Assembly: GCA_964490975.1 (NCBI GenBank) | Contig: CAZBEQ010000026.1 | Coordinates: forward strand, 1-50,440 | Length of the DNA stretch: 50,440 nucleotides | Reading direction: 5' to 3' | DNA from: DTU013 sp964490975 | GTDB lineage: Bacteria; Bacillota; Clostridia; Acetivibrionales; DTU013 | Shown here: one piece after another, positions 1-8,206 of the stretch | Position numbering within the stretch: the first letter of the stretch is position 1 | Layout of the letters: each line of letters starts with the position of its first letter | The notes under the pieces: model-generated | Seen by the model: only the letters and a program-made list of their open reading frames with translations | Told to the model about the DNA's origin: nothing | Database searches by the model: none | Made by a program: the position numbers and the translations under genes

Positions 1-155
1 GATTGTATTAATTTGTCAAAGAACATCCAATATTTGTGTGGGAAAGTTGAGTTAATTAATATATAATATGTTATTTATTATATCTTATTTCCAGTATGCT
101 ATCAAATAAACCAGCCTCTGTATTTGCATTTTAACTGGTGAGTCCTTCCATTTCC

Positions 156-914
156 TCAATATTCATAGACAATGCTCACATATGCCGAAATTTCTATTGA
201 TCCAGCCTGTATAGGTGTTGCGGCACTTTTTGCTCCATTAGTACTCATGTCATATACAGCATAGTTACTCAACGGATTGTATCCCCCGCCTTCACTTACT
301 GTTATCGGAGCTTTGATCTTAACTCCCAGAGCGTCCGCCATCGTGTTGGCCTTTTTCTTTGCTGCAAGTACGGCATTTTTCAGTGCCTCATTGTAATACT
401 CCTCATAATTGCTGATTCCAAAGCTTATATTGCTGCTCGCATTTACACCACTGTCCGCTGCTGCATCAATAACACTCCCTGTCTTTGTCATATCCCTTAC
501 GGTCACACTTACGGTATTACTGACGGAATAGCCTACTATCGTACTTTCACCGGTAATCTTATTGTAATTATACTTGGGACTGATAGAATAATTAACTGTT
601 TTGATATCGTCCTGAGCAATACCCAGAGCTTTTATCGAAGCAATAACCTTATCCATCGATGCAGCGTTTTCTTTCTGTGCCAATTTTGCATCTTTGTTCT
701 CAGTTACTACGCCAAGACTGATCGTGGCATAGTCAGGTGAAGCACTCACCTTTGACTGGCCGGAGACATTGATGGTCTTTTTCTCTGCATTTTCCTCAGC
801 AGCTTGTACCGGCGCATTGGCAAATATACCTATGGCTACGACAAAGAGTGCTGCGGCCGCAAGTAATAGTACCACCATCATTAACTTGTTCTTCGTTGAG
901 AATATCTGTGTCAT
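156..914 (-). CDS. SIMPL-domain (DUF541) exported protein
   Basis: This 252-aa protein has a short basic N-terminus followed by a long hydrophobic segment (about residues 11-34), so it is either membrane-anchored or secreted. The rest matches the SIMPL/DUF541 pattern: 'INVSGQSKVSASPDYATISLGV' style opening strand, a mid-region 'YSISPKYNY' and a repeated 'VSNTVSVTVRD' strand. The family forms oligomeric periplasmic or extracellular shells and is linked to oxidative or envelope stress, but its biochemical role is unclear. The reading frame runs 11 codons further upstream. I start at 914 because that ATG has GGAGGTG eight bases before it. It is a single gene with no obvious operon partner. Family assignment is fairly sure; function is not. 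Confidence 0.8.
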   Translation of the reverse strand: MTQIFSTKNKLMMVVLLLAAAALFVVAIGIFANAPVQAAEENAEKKTINVSGQSKVSASPDYATISLGVVTENKDAKLAQKENAASMDKVIASIKALGIAQDDIKTVNYSISPKYNYNKITGESTIVGYSVSNTVSVTVRDMTKTGSVIDAAADSGVNASSNISFGISNYEEYYNEALKNAVLAAKKKANTMADALGVKIKAPITVSEGGGYNPLSNYAVYDMSTNGAKSAATPIQAGSIEISAYVSIVYEY

Positions 915-1270
915 ATCGTACACCTCCAGAAAAATTGTTCGGATCATATGAATTGCAATTCATCTCGTCCGTTATGTTTACTGGATTAGACGAACCTAAT
1001 ATGTAAAAGTTCCCTCGGTTATTGACCCTGCGTGAGTTTATCACGAAGGTGCATATAAATACTCGGAACCTAGTAGTATCAGGTGTTAAGAGTAACCTCA
1101 GATGTATAAATATGGATATAATACGGGCAAACAACCTCGATAATCTGCCGGCGATTATGGAAGGGTTTCAAACAATCAAAGAAAATATGGATGCTTATTC
1201 AGCTCAAGCGAATCTATTAATGGAACGTTTAACATCTGATTTAAGTAAAAAGCCTTCTTCATCCTCATTA
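915..1270. other. Intergenic stretch with a possible gene remnant
   Basis: These 356 bases lie between the SIMPL gene and the 3' end of the activase operon. The part near 920-960 carries the SIMPL ribosome site. On the plus strand an open frame from the ATG at 1112 reads about 50 residues of ordinary, charged, helix-like sequence (for example NLDNLPAIMEGFQTIKENMD) and then continues antisense into the activase gene. It has no ribosome site. I read it as a possible decayed fragment, not a working gene. No terminator hairpin was found for either neighbour. Confidence 0.35.
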
Positions 1271-2266
1271 TCACGATATTGTCCTGTATTGTACGGACGT
1301 CGACCACTTTCCGCAGCGGTCTCCCCATCTGGCCCGTACTTCTCCATCTATAAGCAATTCCACTATTTCGCACATACTGGCGCAACCATTGCACTCAAAG
1401 CTTTTTGTTTTATATTCCCGCTTCGTTATACCAAAACCGTTGAATTTGCTTCCTGTATTCTTATCTGCCATTTTTCTCTGCCGTGCATAGAGTGCCGCGC
1501 CAAAAGCTCCCATCACGGCATGGTCCTCAGGTATAGTGACCTTCATGCCAAGCGCTCTTTCAAAAGCTACCGCGATTCCCTTATTTGCAGCAACACCGCC
1601 CTGAAACATGACTGGCTCGCATATTTCCTTTCCCTTTGCAAGATTACTGAGATAATTCCTTACCAGTGCTTCACACAGGCCGTTTACAATATCTTCATTG
1701 CTGTGACCTGACTGCTGTTTATGTATCATGTCCGACTCGGCAAATACGGCACACCTGCCGGCGATCCTGACGGGTGAAGATGATCGGAGCGCCATTTCCC
1801 CAAATTCCTCGATAGGAACGCCGAGCCTTGCCGCCTGTCTGTCCAGAAACGATCCTGTCCCTGCTGCGCATACCGTATTCATAGCAAAATCATAGACAAC
1901 TCCGTTACGTAGTATGATTATCTTTGAATCCTGACCTCCTATCTCAAGTATGGTCTTGACCCCGGGAACCACTGTCTGGGCTGCTATAGCATGAGTTGTA
2001 ATTTCATTCTTTATAATATCAGCGCCTACTATAACGCCGGCCAGTTCACGTCCGCTGCCTGTCACACCTACACCTGAGATCACAGGATACCCGCATTCCT
2101 CCGCAATTTCCTCCAGACCTTCCAGCATTGAATTGATCGGCCTGCCGCTGGTGCGCCTGTATAGTTTTGCGATTATACTCCCATTATGGTCTGTTACTAC
2201 AAGATTAGTACTTACCGAGCCAACATCAATTCCAAGATAATTGCCATCCGCCTTCGTATTTTTCAC
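1271..2266 (-). CDS. Acyl-CoA dehydratase activase-type ATPase (BcrA/BadF/HgdC family)
   Basis: This 331-aa protein is an ASKHA-fold ATPase of the family that activates 2-hydroxyacyl-CoA dehydratases and benzoyl-CoA reductases by ATP-driven electron injection. Visible motifs are the phosphate loop GIDVGSVSTN near residue 13, LEIGGQDSK near 110, and the two cysteines that in HgdC bridge one [4Fe-4S] cluster across a dimer (NTVCAAGTG and AGRCAVFAESD). GGVAANKG comes later. A C-terminal extension has four more cysteines (CNGCASMC...DRC), as in the large fused activases, which suggests a second Fe-S site. The start is GTG at 2266 with GAAGGGAG just upstream. It overlaps the preceding gene by 41 bases and is last in a three-gene operon. 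The true partner dehydratase is not in the window, so the substrate is unknown. Confidence 0.85.
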   Translation of the reverse strand: MKNTKADGNYLGIDVGSVSTNLVVTDHNGSIIAKLYRRTSGRPINSMLEGLEEIAEECGYPVISGVGVTGSGRELAGVIVGADIIKNEITTHAIAAQTVVPGVKTILEIGGQDSKIIILRNGVVYDFAMNTVCAAGTGSFLDRQAARLGVPIEEFGEMALRSSSPVRIAGRCAVFAESDMIHKQQSGHSNEDIVNGLCEALVRNYLSNLAKGKEICEPVMFQGGVAANKGIAVAFERALGMKVTIPEDHAVMGAFGAALYARQRKMADKNTGSKFNGFGITKREYKTKSFECNGCASMCEIVELLIDGEVRARWGDRCGKWSTSVQYRTIS

Positions 2267-3338
2267 TCTCCCTTCTTTTTTCCAACATATCTATAAAAGC
2301 TTCGACTCTGGTCAAATAACCTGCTTCACCAGTCATTTCATCTATGATCAGCGTTAACACCGGTATTCCGGTATCATTCTCAACTACAGGCAGAAGACTT
2401 TCGGCGACGATCTCCGGCATGCATGAGAACGGGAATATCTGTATCACTCCGTCATAGCCGTTTCGAGCATACATTGCAGTATGTCCTATCGTTTCCTGCG
2501 CATGGCCTCCTATCATGGTGCCTAGCCATGGCTTTGCCGCTTTTGCGAATTCCATGTCACGCGGTAGATGCAAGCCCTTTTTAATCATGTGCTCTATTAT
2601 CCAATTGCTGACTGTTACCTTTCTATCGACTTCAACGCCAAGCCTGCCAAGCCTTTCCTGTATCTCGAAGCTTGCGAAATGCTCTATTCCGGTATATATT
2701 TCGCCAACGACTCCAACCTTCAGAGGATGCGCGTCCGGATCAAGCTTTATGGACATCAATTTATTTTCCGTTTCCTTGAGCAGCGCTCCGATACTTTTTG
2801 TACCTACCGTAACAAGGGCTTTTTCTCTGAAGTCTCTGTAAACCTTATCGGTGCTGCCGGTTTCCTGTTCACGAGCCCTTGTCCTGAAGGACAGCATCTC
2901 AATTTCATCTGTATACTTTGCAATTTTTACCGCTCGTTTCAGTATCAAAGGCAATCTTGCCAAAGCTGCCTTACCTGGCACTATTTTACGTACCCTTCCT
3001 ATCAGGTCTTTAATATTTGCTCCCTCTAGTGTGATTATTTCCATATCATAGCCAGCATCCTGAAGTATTGCCTTGTGCAGCTGTGAATAGTAGCCAAACC
3101 TGCATGGTCCGCAGCCCCCTGCCATCAGGATCGTGTCCGCGCCCATCTCATATGCCTGCAGATAGTTGCCGATGTTTATTTTCAACGGCAGGCATACCAT
3201 TTCCGGGGCATACCTTGTACCTAGCTCAAGCGCCTTTTTGTTGTTAAAGGGTGGGATTACATAATCTACACCGAGATCATCCAGTATTGATTTGACTATT
3301 ATATATGTATTACCCAAATGCGGAAATGTAACTTTCAT
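2226..3338 (-). CDS. HgdB/DUF2229-like protein, activase-associated
   Basis: The 370-aa product resembles the 2-hydroxyacyl-CoA dehydratase (HgdB-like) part of the very large fused CoA-enzyme activases. It shows a cysteine-rich segment GGCGPCRFGYY near residue 85, the stretch ASFEIQERLGRLGV, and FPFSCMPE later in the chain, where cysteines could hold a [4Fe-4S] cluster. It is a middle gene: its start overlaps the end of the upstream DUF2229 gene by 29 bases and its end overlaps the ATPase gene. The start at 3338 was chosen for AAGGAG six bases before the ATG; the frame extends ten codons further up. In many Firmicutes these three parts are one polypeptide of about 1400 residues, so this is a split arrangement. 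The substrate is unknown. Confidence 0.75.
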   Translation of the reverse strand: MKVTFPHLGNTYIIVKSILDDLGVDYVIPPFNNKKALELGTRYAPEMVCLPLKINIGNYLQAYEMGADTILMAGGCGPCRFGYYSQLHKAILQDAGYDMEIITLEGANIKDLIGRVRKIVPGKAALARLPLILKRAVKIAKYTDEIEMLSFRTRAREQETGSTDKVYRDFREKALVTVGTKSIGALLKETENKLMSIKLDPDAHPLKVGVVGEIYTGIEHFASFEIQERLGRLGVEVDRKVTVSNWIIEHMIKKGLHLPRDMEFAKAAKPWLGTMIGGHAQETIGHTAMYARNGYDGVIQIFPFSCMPEIVAESLLPVVENDTGIPVLTLIIDEMTGEAGYLTRVEAFIDMLEKRRESEKYEGGWQLSWN

Positions 3339-4305
3339 TGCTCCTTCTCCATTGCAGCATATCGACAAATGCCTCGAGTCTTGTATTGAAGCCGGCCTCG
3401 CCTGAATGCTCGTCGATTGTCATTGTAATAAATGGTATATTGTACTTTTTTCTTATACTTCTTTCGATAAGATCATTAACAAATGCATCAATACCACAGC
3501 CAAAGCTTGTCACGCATATGAAACCATCTATCCCGCCTGTCGCGGCCAGGTGGAGCGCTGCGCCGTAAGCCATTCTGCCATAGTTCCAGAACATCGGCTT
3601 GGAAAGCTTTGATGCCTGCGTATTTATGTCTGCTTCGTTGACCATCTCGATGGTCTTTGTCTCCAGCCCATACCTCGCCAGCTTCCCCAACAGATCCATA
3701 CTGATATACTTGTCATATATATTGTACGGATGCCCGATCACCGCAATTCTCTGTGGACGATCCAAACGGGGACAGTTCTCACGGGGACGGTTCTCACGGG
3801 GACGGTTCTCACCTTTTTGACTTTTACATGAGCTGAATGCATTAGTGATAAAAAGGTGAGAACTGTCCCCATAAGCTTTTGCCGTAGTGTGTCTGCTAAC
3901 GCCTAGTATGGCGCCGATCTCCAAAGCAGCTCTTAAACCGCCCTTATCAGAATTTCTCATATCCACCTCTGTATCGATTATCGGGGGAAGCCCTTTGAGT
4001 GTGTGCCTTATCATATCCGGCAGGCCGCCGAATTCGGGACATATATACTCTTTTTTCGAAATGCTTGTGAACCTGGGTATAAGTATATAATCCGCCTTGT
4101 CCCTCAGGTTGAGCACATGCCCATAAAAAAGCTTGATTGGCAAACAAGCCTCATCAACACATGCTTTTACACCATCATCAAGTATTTTCTTATTTGTAGG
4201 GTCGGAAACTACTATTTGAGCTCCAAGCCCTGTAAAAAAGCTATCCCAAAAGGATATAAATCTATAATAGAACAGGCTTCTGGGTATCCCTATTTTTACA
4301 CACAA
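3310..4305 (-). CDS. DUF2229-family activase-associated protein with repeat-derived insertion
   Basis: This 331-aa protein begins with the DUF2229 signature: KIGIPRSLFYYRF, then DEACLPIKLFYGH near residue 55 and ISKKEYICPEFGGLPD near 85. It ends with the GFICVTSFGCGIDAF and TIDEHSGEAGFNTR pattern shared with the next gene. It is the first gene of the activase operon. I start at the TTG at 4305, which follows a GGGGGGTG site by eight bases and matches the family N-terminus; a TTG at 4323 is also open but has no site. About residues 146-180 are encoded by a REP-like repeat (3768-3870), giving the tripeptide-rich run ENRPRENRPRENCPR. The frame stays open through it, so the protein should tolerate the insertion. 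Confidence 0.75.
   Translation of the reverse strand: MCVKIGIPRSLFYYRFISFWDSFFTGLGAQIVVSDPTNKKILDDGVKACVDEACLPIKLFYGHVLNLRDKADYILIPRFTSISKKEYICPEFGGLPDMIRHTLKGLPPIIDTEVDMRNSDKGGLRAALEIGAILGVSRHTTAKAYGDSSHLFITNAFSSCKSQKGENRPRENRPRENCPRLDRPQRIAVIGHPYNIYDKYISMDLLGKLARYGLETKTIEMVNEADINTQASKLSKPMFWNYGRMAYGAALHLAATGGIDGFICVTSFGCGIDAFVNDLIERSIRKKYNIPFITMTIDEHSGEAGFNTRLEAFVDMLQWRRSNESYISAFG
3768..3870. repeat. REP-like element inside the DUF2229 gene
   Basis: Three direct 15-bp copies (GGGGACAGTTCTCAC, then two GGGGACGGTTCTCAC) occupy 3768-3812. After a 43-base gap, an inverted copy GTGAGAACTGTCCCC follows at 3856-3870. The arms extend by the A/T-rich CTTTTT...AAAAAG, so the unit can fold as a hairpin. 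It lies wholly inside an open reading frame and keeps its frame, because each copy is five codons long. Confidence 0.9.
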
Positions 4306-4416
4306 AAGTTCAACACCCCCCAAAACAAAATTTTGCTTATCTCAACCTATTATTCACAGCTAAAATAAGTTTATACACAAAAAAAGCATGTCGACCTTTT
4401 TACACAGCAATATTGA

Positions 4417-4708
4417 GCGAAGGCAGATTGAGATTTGCAGATGAGATATAGTAGCTAAACAGGAGCTCACTACTCGTTTTTTCAATTATAGGACAAATTT
4501 ACGGGACATGACGAAGAAAAAGCCTTGCTATTTAACTGATTTTATATGAAATAATCCATTTTTTAGGTAAATTTTGTTCTAAAGTTGAAATAACGAGTAG
4601 TGCGGTCATAATGATTCAGGCAAAGGAGATTTCACATATGCTTTGAGTTTAGTTGCAGCTGGCAGGCCGCAACCGGGTTATGTCAAAATGTGTTTTATTG
4701 CTTACCGC
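4417..4708. repeat. ~290-bp dispersed repeat, copy 1
   Basis: This stretch aligns over nearly its whole length with 37402-37684. Shared blocks include GATATAGTAGCTAAAC, CAATTATAGGAC, GAGTAGTGCGGT and GGCAGGCCGCAACC. Inside it, 4468-4500 and 4569-4602 form an imperfect inverted repeat of about 33 bases (ends CACTACTCG and CGAGTAGTG) around a 68-base loop. A smaller stem GTTGC/GCAAC surrounds GGCAGGCC. I see no open frame. It sits upstream of the activase operon and downstream of fba, in the only gene-free gap here longer than 500 bases. Similarity may extend to about 4757. Confidence 0.85.
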
Positions 4709-4802
4709 CTATTCTACACAGACAGCAAGCCTTCTCGTTTGTTTAACTCGTTATTTGTCTAACTTTTTGTTGTCACTTCACTAACGCGGGATTTTCTATA
4801 CA

Positions 4803-4833
4803 CAAAAAATCCGGCATCACTATGACACCGGAT
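4803..4833 (-). terminator. fba terminator
   Basis: On the minus strand ATCCGG pairs with CCGGAT around a 13-base loop region that itself pairs partly (GTCAT/ATG). A run of six T follows. It lies 48 bases beyond the fba stop codon. Confidence 0.75.
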
Positions 4834-4880
4834 CAAAAATCGTTTACTCAATTTTTCAATTATACGCCTATGTGTTATGA

Positions 4881-5810
4881 TCAGGCTTTGCCGTCGCAGC
4901 CCAGAACGTTGATGAGCTTGTTCTTTACGAGATCCTTGATCGCCTGTCTTGCAGGTGCAAGGTACTGTCTGGGATCAAAGTGTTCGGGATGCTGTGCGAA
5001 GTATTCCCTGATTGTTGCAGTCATAGCAAGTCTAAGGTCGGAATCTATGTTGATCTTACAGACTGCAGATCTTGCTGCCTGTCTGAGCATTTCTTCCGGA
5101 ACGCCCTTTGCGCCCGGCATATTTCCGCCGTTGTTATTGATCTTCTCTACCAGTTCGGGTATAACAGAGGAAGCTCCATGGAGAACTATCGGGAATCCCG
5201 GCAGTCTCTGTGAAACCTTTTCAAGTATGTCAAATCTCAGCTTTGCTTCACCCTTGAATTTGAATGCGCCATGGCTTGTGCCTATAGCTATTGCCAGTGA
5301 ATCAACGCCAGTTTTTGCGACAAATTCTTCAACCTCTTCGGGTCTTGTATAGGATGAATCCTCATCGGATACTTTTACATCATCCTCAACGCCAGCGAGC
5401 CTTCCGAGTTCGCCTTCAACCACTACGCCATGAGCGTGCGCATATTCAACAACCTGCTTTGTCAGCTTAATGTTGTCTTCAAACGAATGGTGTGAACCGT
5501 CGATCATAACAGATGTGAAACCACCGTCAATACAGGATTTGCAGAGTTCAAACGTATCACCATGATCCAGATGCAGACAGATCGGCAGTCCTGTTTCAAT
5601 AATTGCCGCTTCAACCAATTTAGTAAGGTATGTGTGATTGGCATATTTCCTGGCTCCCGATGATACCTGCAGGATCAGCGGTGCTTTAACTTCCTTTGCA
5701 GCCTCAGTGATACCCTGTACGATCTCCATGTTGTTTACATTGAAAGCGCCGATAGCATATCCGCCTTCATAAGCTTTTTTGAACATTTCAGTTGTTGTAA
5801 CCAATGGCAT
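4881..5810 (-). CDS. fba: Class II fructose-1,6-bisphosphate aldolase
   Basis: This 309-aa cytosolic Zn-dependent aldolase cleaves fructose 1,6-bisphosphate to DHAP and glyceraldehyde 3-phosphate. It shows the class II catalytic segment CLHLDHGDT near residue 80 (catalytic Asp, Zn-ligand His), MIDGSHHSFEDN, the EGELGRLAG loop, a Zn-ligand His in GTSHGAFKF, and the phosphate-binding VLHGASS. Length fits the Bacillus-type family. The frame is open for 34 codons further upstream, but the ATG at 5810 has AAGGAG about 11 bases before it and starts as the family does (MPLVTTTEMF). It is transcribed divergently from the PPi-phosphofructokinase, so two consecutive glycolytic steps share one intergenic region. 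It has its own promoter and terminator. Confidence 0.95.
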   Translation of the reverse strand: MPLVTTTEMFKKAYEGGYAIGAFNVNNMEIVQGITEAAKEVKAPLILQVSSGARKYANHTYLTKLVEAAIIETGLPICLHLDHGDTFELCKSCIDGGFTSVMIDGSHHSFEDNIKLTKQVVEYAHAHGVVVEGELGRLAGVEDDVKVSDEDSSYTRPEEVEEFVAKTGVDSLAIAIGTSHGAFKFKGEAKLRFDILEKVSQRLPGFPIVLHGASSVIPELVEKINNNGGNMPGAKGVPEEMLRQAARSAVCKINIDSDLRLAMTATIREYFAQHPEHFDPRQYLAPARQAIKDLVKNKLINVLGCDGKA

Positions 5811-5945
5811 AATAAAACAACTCCTTTTCTTTATATAATTTAATATTGCATAACGATGATATAATATGTATTGTTGTAATACATCAGTTGGATGAGGATG
5901 TCGGATTGACAATCTTCATCGTCCTGTTACAAATTTATCATATTA

Positions 5946-5973
5946 ATTCTACCAGATTTCACTCATAAATCAA
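5946..5973 (-). promoter_or_regulatory. Candidate fba promoter
   Basis: On the minus strand TTGATT (5968-5973) and TAGAAT (5946-5951) are 16 bases apart. They would give a leader of about 130 bases before fba. The leader contains a small ATGTATT/AATACAT stem. No operator was recognised. Confidence 0.45.
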
Positions 5974-6110
5974 GTTTATTTTGTCCAAATAACGGTTAAT
6001 TAACTTTTTTAGGCAGCAAACTCACTCATTTTATATAATAAATACTACAATAAGTCCAAATTTTAATGCTCACCAATGCTAAGCTATGTTAAAATAATGT
6101 CCATCTTTAT

Positions 6111-6139
6111 TTGCATTTTGGAACATCTTATGTTATATT
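6111..6139 (+). promoter_or_regulatory. Candidate pfp promoter
   Basis: TTGCAT (6111-6116) and TATATT (6134-6139) are exactly 17 bases apart. Transcription would start about 25 bases before the ATG at 6171. Confidence 0.5.
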
Positions 6140-6170
6140 TTATTGTGATTTCTATCAGGAGGGATTAATT

Positions 6171-7418
6171 ATGAGCGAACTTAAGGGAGCCGCAATATTC
6201 GGCCAATCAGGCGGACCAACCTCGGTTATTAACGCAAGCGCTGCCGGTGTATTTCAGGAAGCATTGAAACAGGGAGCCATCACTGCTGTATATGGCGCAG
6301 CACATGGAATCAAGGGTATACTGGACGAAAATTTCTATGATATGAGCAAGGAAGATAAGTATGAACTGGATCTTTTAAAGACAACTCCTTCCTCTGCGCT
6401 CGGTTCTGTTCGTTATAAGCTGAAAAGTGCTGACGATGATGATACAGATTACAAAAGGTTGCTGGAAGTTTTCAAAAAGTACAATATCCGGTATTTCTTC
6501 TATAATGGCGGTAACGATTCAATGGATACCTGCAACAAGATAAGCAAATTCATGCAGAAGGCTGACTATGAATGCAGGGTCATGGGCGTGCCGAAGACTA
6601 TTGACAACGATCTCTGGGGAACAGACCACTGCCCCGGCTACGGAAGCGCTGCAAAGTATATTGCAACATCAACTATGGAAGTTTACCACGACGCGAGAGT
6701 TTATGACAAAGGAATGATCACTGTTCTTGAAATCATGGGAAGAAACGCAGGATGGCTTACAGCTTCAGCTGCACTGGCTGCAAACGCAGGCTGTGGTCCT
6801 GATCTGATCTATCTGCCTGAGATCCCATTCGATATGGACAAATTCATTGCCGACACAATGGAAATCTACAAGAAGAAAAACAACGTTATTATTGCTGTTT
6901 CTGAGGGCATCAGGGACAAGGATGGCACATATATTTCCGAATACGGTTCTGACCTTGCAAAGTGCAAGGACGCTTTCGGACATGCACAGCTGGGCGGTCT
7001 TGCATCCACCCTTGCAAACATATTAAAGGAAAAGACAGGCGCAAAGGTGCGCGGCATAGAATTCAGCCTGCTGCAAAGGTGCGCATCTCATGTTGGTTCT
7101 TTAAACGATGTCAACGAAGCTTATATGGCAGGTCAGATGGCTGTCAGATTTGCAGTTGAAGGAAAGACCGACTACATGGTAGCATTTGAAAGAGCAGCCG
7201 GTCCTGAATACAAATGTGGCGTCAAGCTGATCAACCTTACAGACGTAGCAAACACAGAGAAAAAGATACCGCGTGAATGGATAAACGAAGCAGGCAACGG
7301 ACTCAAGCAGGAGTTCATCGATTATGCTCTGCCTCTGATCCAGGGAGTTTCAACTCCTCCGCTGGAGAATGGTCTGCCAAGGTTTGCCAAGCTTAAGAAA
7401 GTCCTGGCAACTAAATAA
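6171..7418 (+). CDS. pfp: Pyrophosphate-dependent 6-phosphofructokinase
   Basis: This 415-aa cytosolic enzyme phosphorylates fructose 6-phosphate with PPi in place of ATP, reversibly. N-terminal IFGQSGGPTSVIN is the phosphate-binding loop. The donor-specifying residues are GGNDS at 113-117, where ATP enzymes have GGDGS, and PKTIDND at 141-147, where ATP enzymes have PGTIDND; both point to PPi. 'MGRNAGWLTA' is the sugar-phosphate motif. The start at 6171 has AGGAGGG nine bases upstream. The length, and from memory the pfp-fba neighbourhood, fit the C. thermocellum enzyme. In such anaerobes PPi use saves ATP during growth on cellodextrins, which suits the cellobiose phosphorylase at 28.7 kb. 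Confidence 0.93.
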   Translation: MSELKGAAIFGQSGGPTSVINASAAGVFQEALKQGAITAVYGAAHGIKGILDENFYDMSKEDKYELDLLKTTPSSALGSVRYKLKSADDDDTDYKRLLEVFKKYNIRYFFYNGGNDSMDTCNKISKFMQKADYECRVMGVPKTIDNDLWGTDHCPGYGSAAKYIATSTMEVYHDARVYDKGMITVLEIMGRNAGWLTASAALAANAGCGPDLIYLPEIPFDMDKFIADTMEIYKKKNNVIIAVSEGIRDKDGTYISEYGSDLAKCKDAFGHAQLGGLASTLANILKEKTGAKVRGIEFSLLQRCASHVGSLNDVNEAYMAGQMAVRFAVEGKTDYMVAFERAAGPEYKCGVKLINLTDVANTEKKIPREWINEAGNGLKQEFIDYALPLIQGVSTPPLENGLPRFAKLKKVLATK

Positions 7419-7451
7419 TTGGTAAATAAGCTCTATATTTCTAATAAAAAT

Positions 7452-7496
7452 AAAAAACTTCGCTGAAAATGTTCTCATGTCCAGCGAAGTTTTTTA
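7452..7496. terminator. pfp terminator, bidirectional
   Basis: AACTTCGCTG pairs with CAGCGAAGTT around a 16-base loop. A/T runs on both sides let it serve pfp on the plus strand and the flavin reductase gene on the minus strand. Confidence 0.85.
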
Positions 7497-7519
7497 TTTG
7501 ATATACTCTCTTTCTTGAT

Positions 7520-8098
7520 TTACCGTACTATATCATTTTTCTTTGCCACCGAATAGCCGAAGAAGCCCAGTTCCTTGCCCAATGTCCAGTACTTGCCATG
7601 GGAGTAGCAAATAAGATCCGCTTTTTCCAGTACCAGCTTGCCTTTTTCATCAAGCAGTGATTCCTCTGCTTGAACTGCCACGATCTCAGCCACGAACATA
7701 TCATGGCTTCCCAATTCCAGAACATTTTTTACGACACATTCAAGTGCAACCGGACACTCCTTTATTATAGGCACATCAATCACCGATGCTTTTTCCGGAG
7801 TAAGTCCGGTCAACTTAAACTTATCAGTGTCCCTACCTGACTTTACACCGCACAGATCCGTTGCATAAGCCAGCTTCTGGGTCGCCAGATTAACGGCAAA
7901 CTGTCCCCTTTCCTTGATAAGATTATAGGAATACCTTTCCTTTCTCACAGATATGGATAGCATTGGTGGTTCGGAATTTACCGTTCCAGCCCATCCTACT
8001 GTGATTATATTCGGTTTTCCTTCAGCATCTGCACACGTAACCATCACAATCGGTACAGGATTTAGCATTGTTGATGGTTTCCATATTTGTTTTGCCAT
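7520..8098 (-). CDS. Flavin reductase-like domain protein (flavoredoxin type)
   Basis: This 192-aa protein has the FMN-binding split-barrel fold of the flavin reductase/flavoredoxin family. It opens with PVPIVMVTCAD and ITVGWAGTVNSEPPMLSISVR, which together form the usual FMN site. The later segments FAVNLATQ, CGVKSGRDTDKF and LECVV are also family-typical. Such proteins carry flavin electrons between reductants in anaerobes, or reduce free flavin. It is a single gene with a GGAGGT site before the ATG, and it converges with pfp on a shared terminator. The electron partner cannot be told from the context. Confidence 0.85.
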   Translation of the reverse strand: MAKQIWKPSTMLNPVPIVMVTCADAEGKPNIITVGWAGTVNSEPPMLSISVRKERYSYNLIKERGQFAVNLATQKLAYATDLCGVKSGRDTDKFKLTGLTPEKASVIDVPIIKECPVALECVVKNVLELGSHDMFVAEIVAVQAEESLLDEKGKLVLEKADLICYSHGKYWTLGKELGFFGYSVAKKNDIVR

Positions 8099-8206
8099 TT
8101 TATTTACCTCCAGGTAATCTTGTTTCTTGTTACAATTCTATAATATATAGTATGATCGACATATTCCACTAACTCTCGAAATTGCTAAGCTTCTATCAAA
8201 CTTTTA

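Noticed and set aside
1022..1711. A 229-residue plus-strand frame
   Set aside because: Most of it is antisense to the activase gene, with Cys- and Ser-rich non-protein-like composition. Only the first part, before 1270, might be a remnant and is noted as such.
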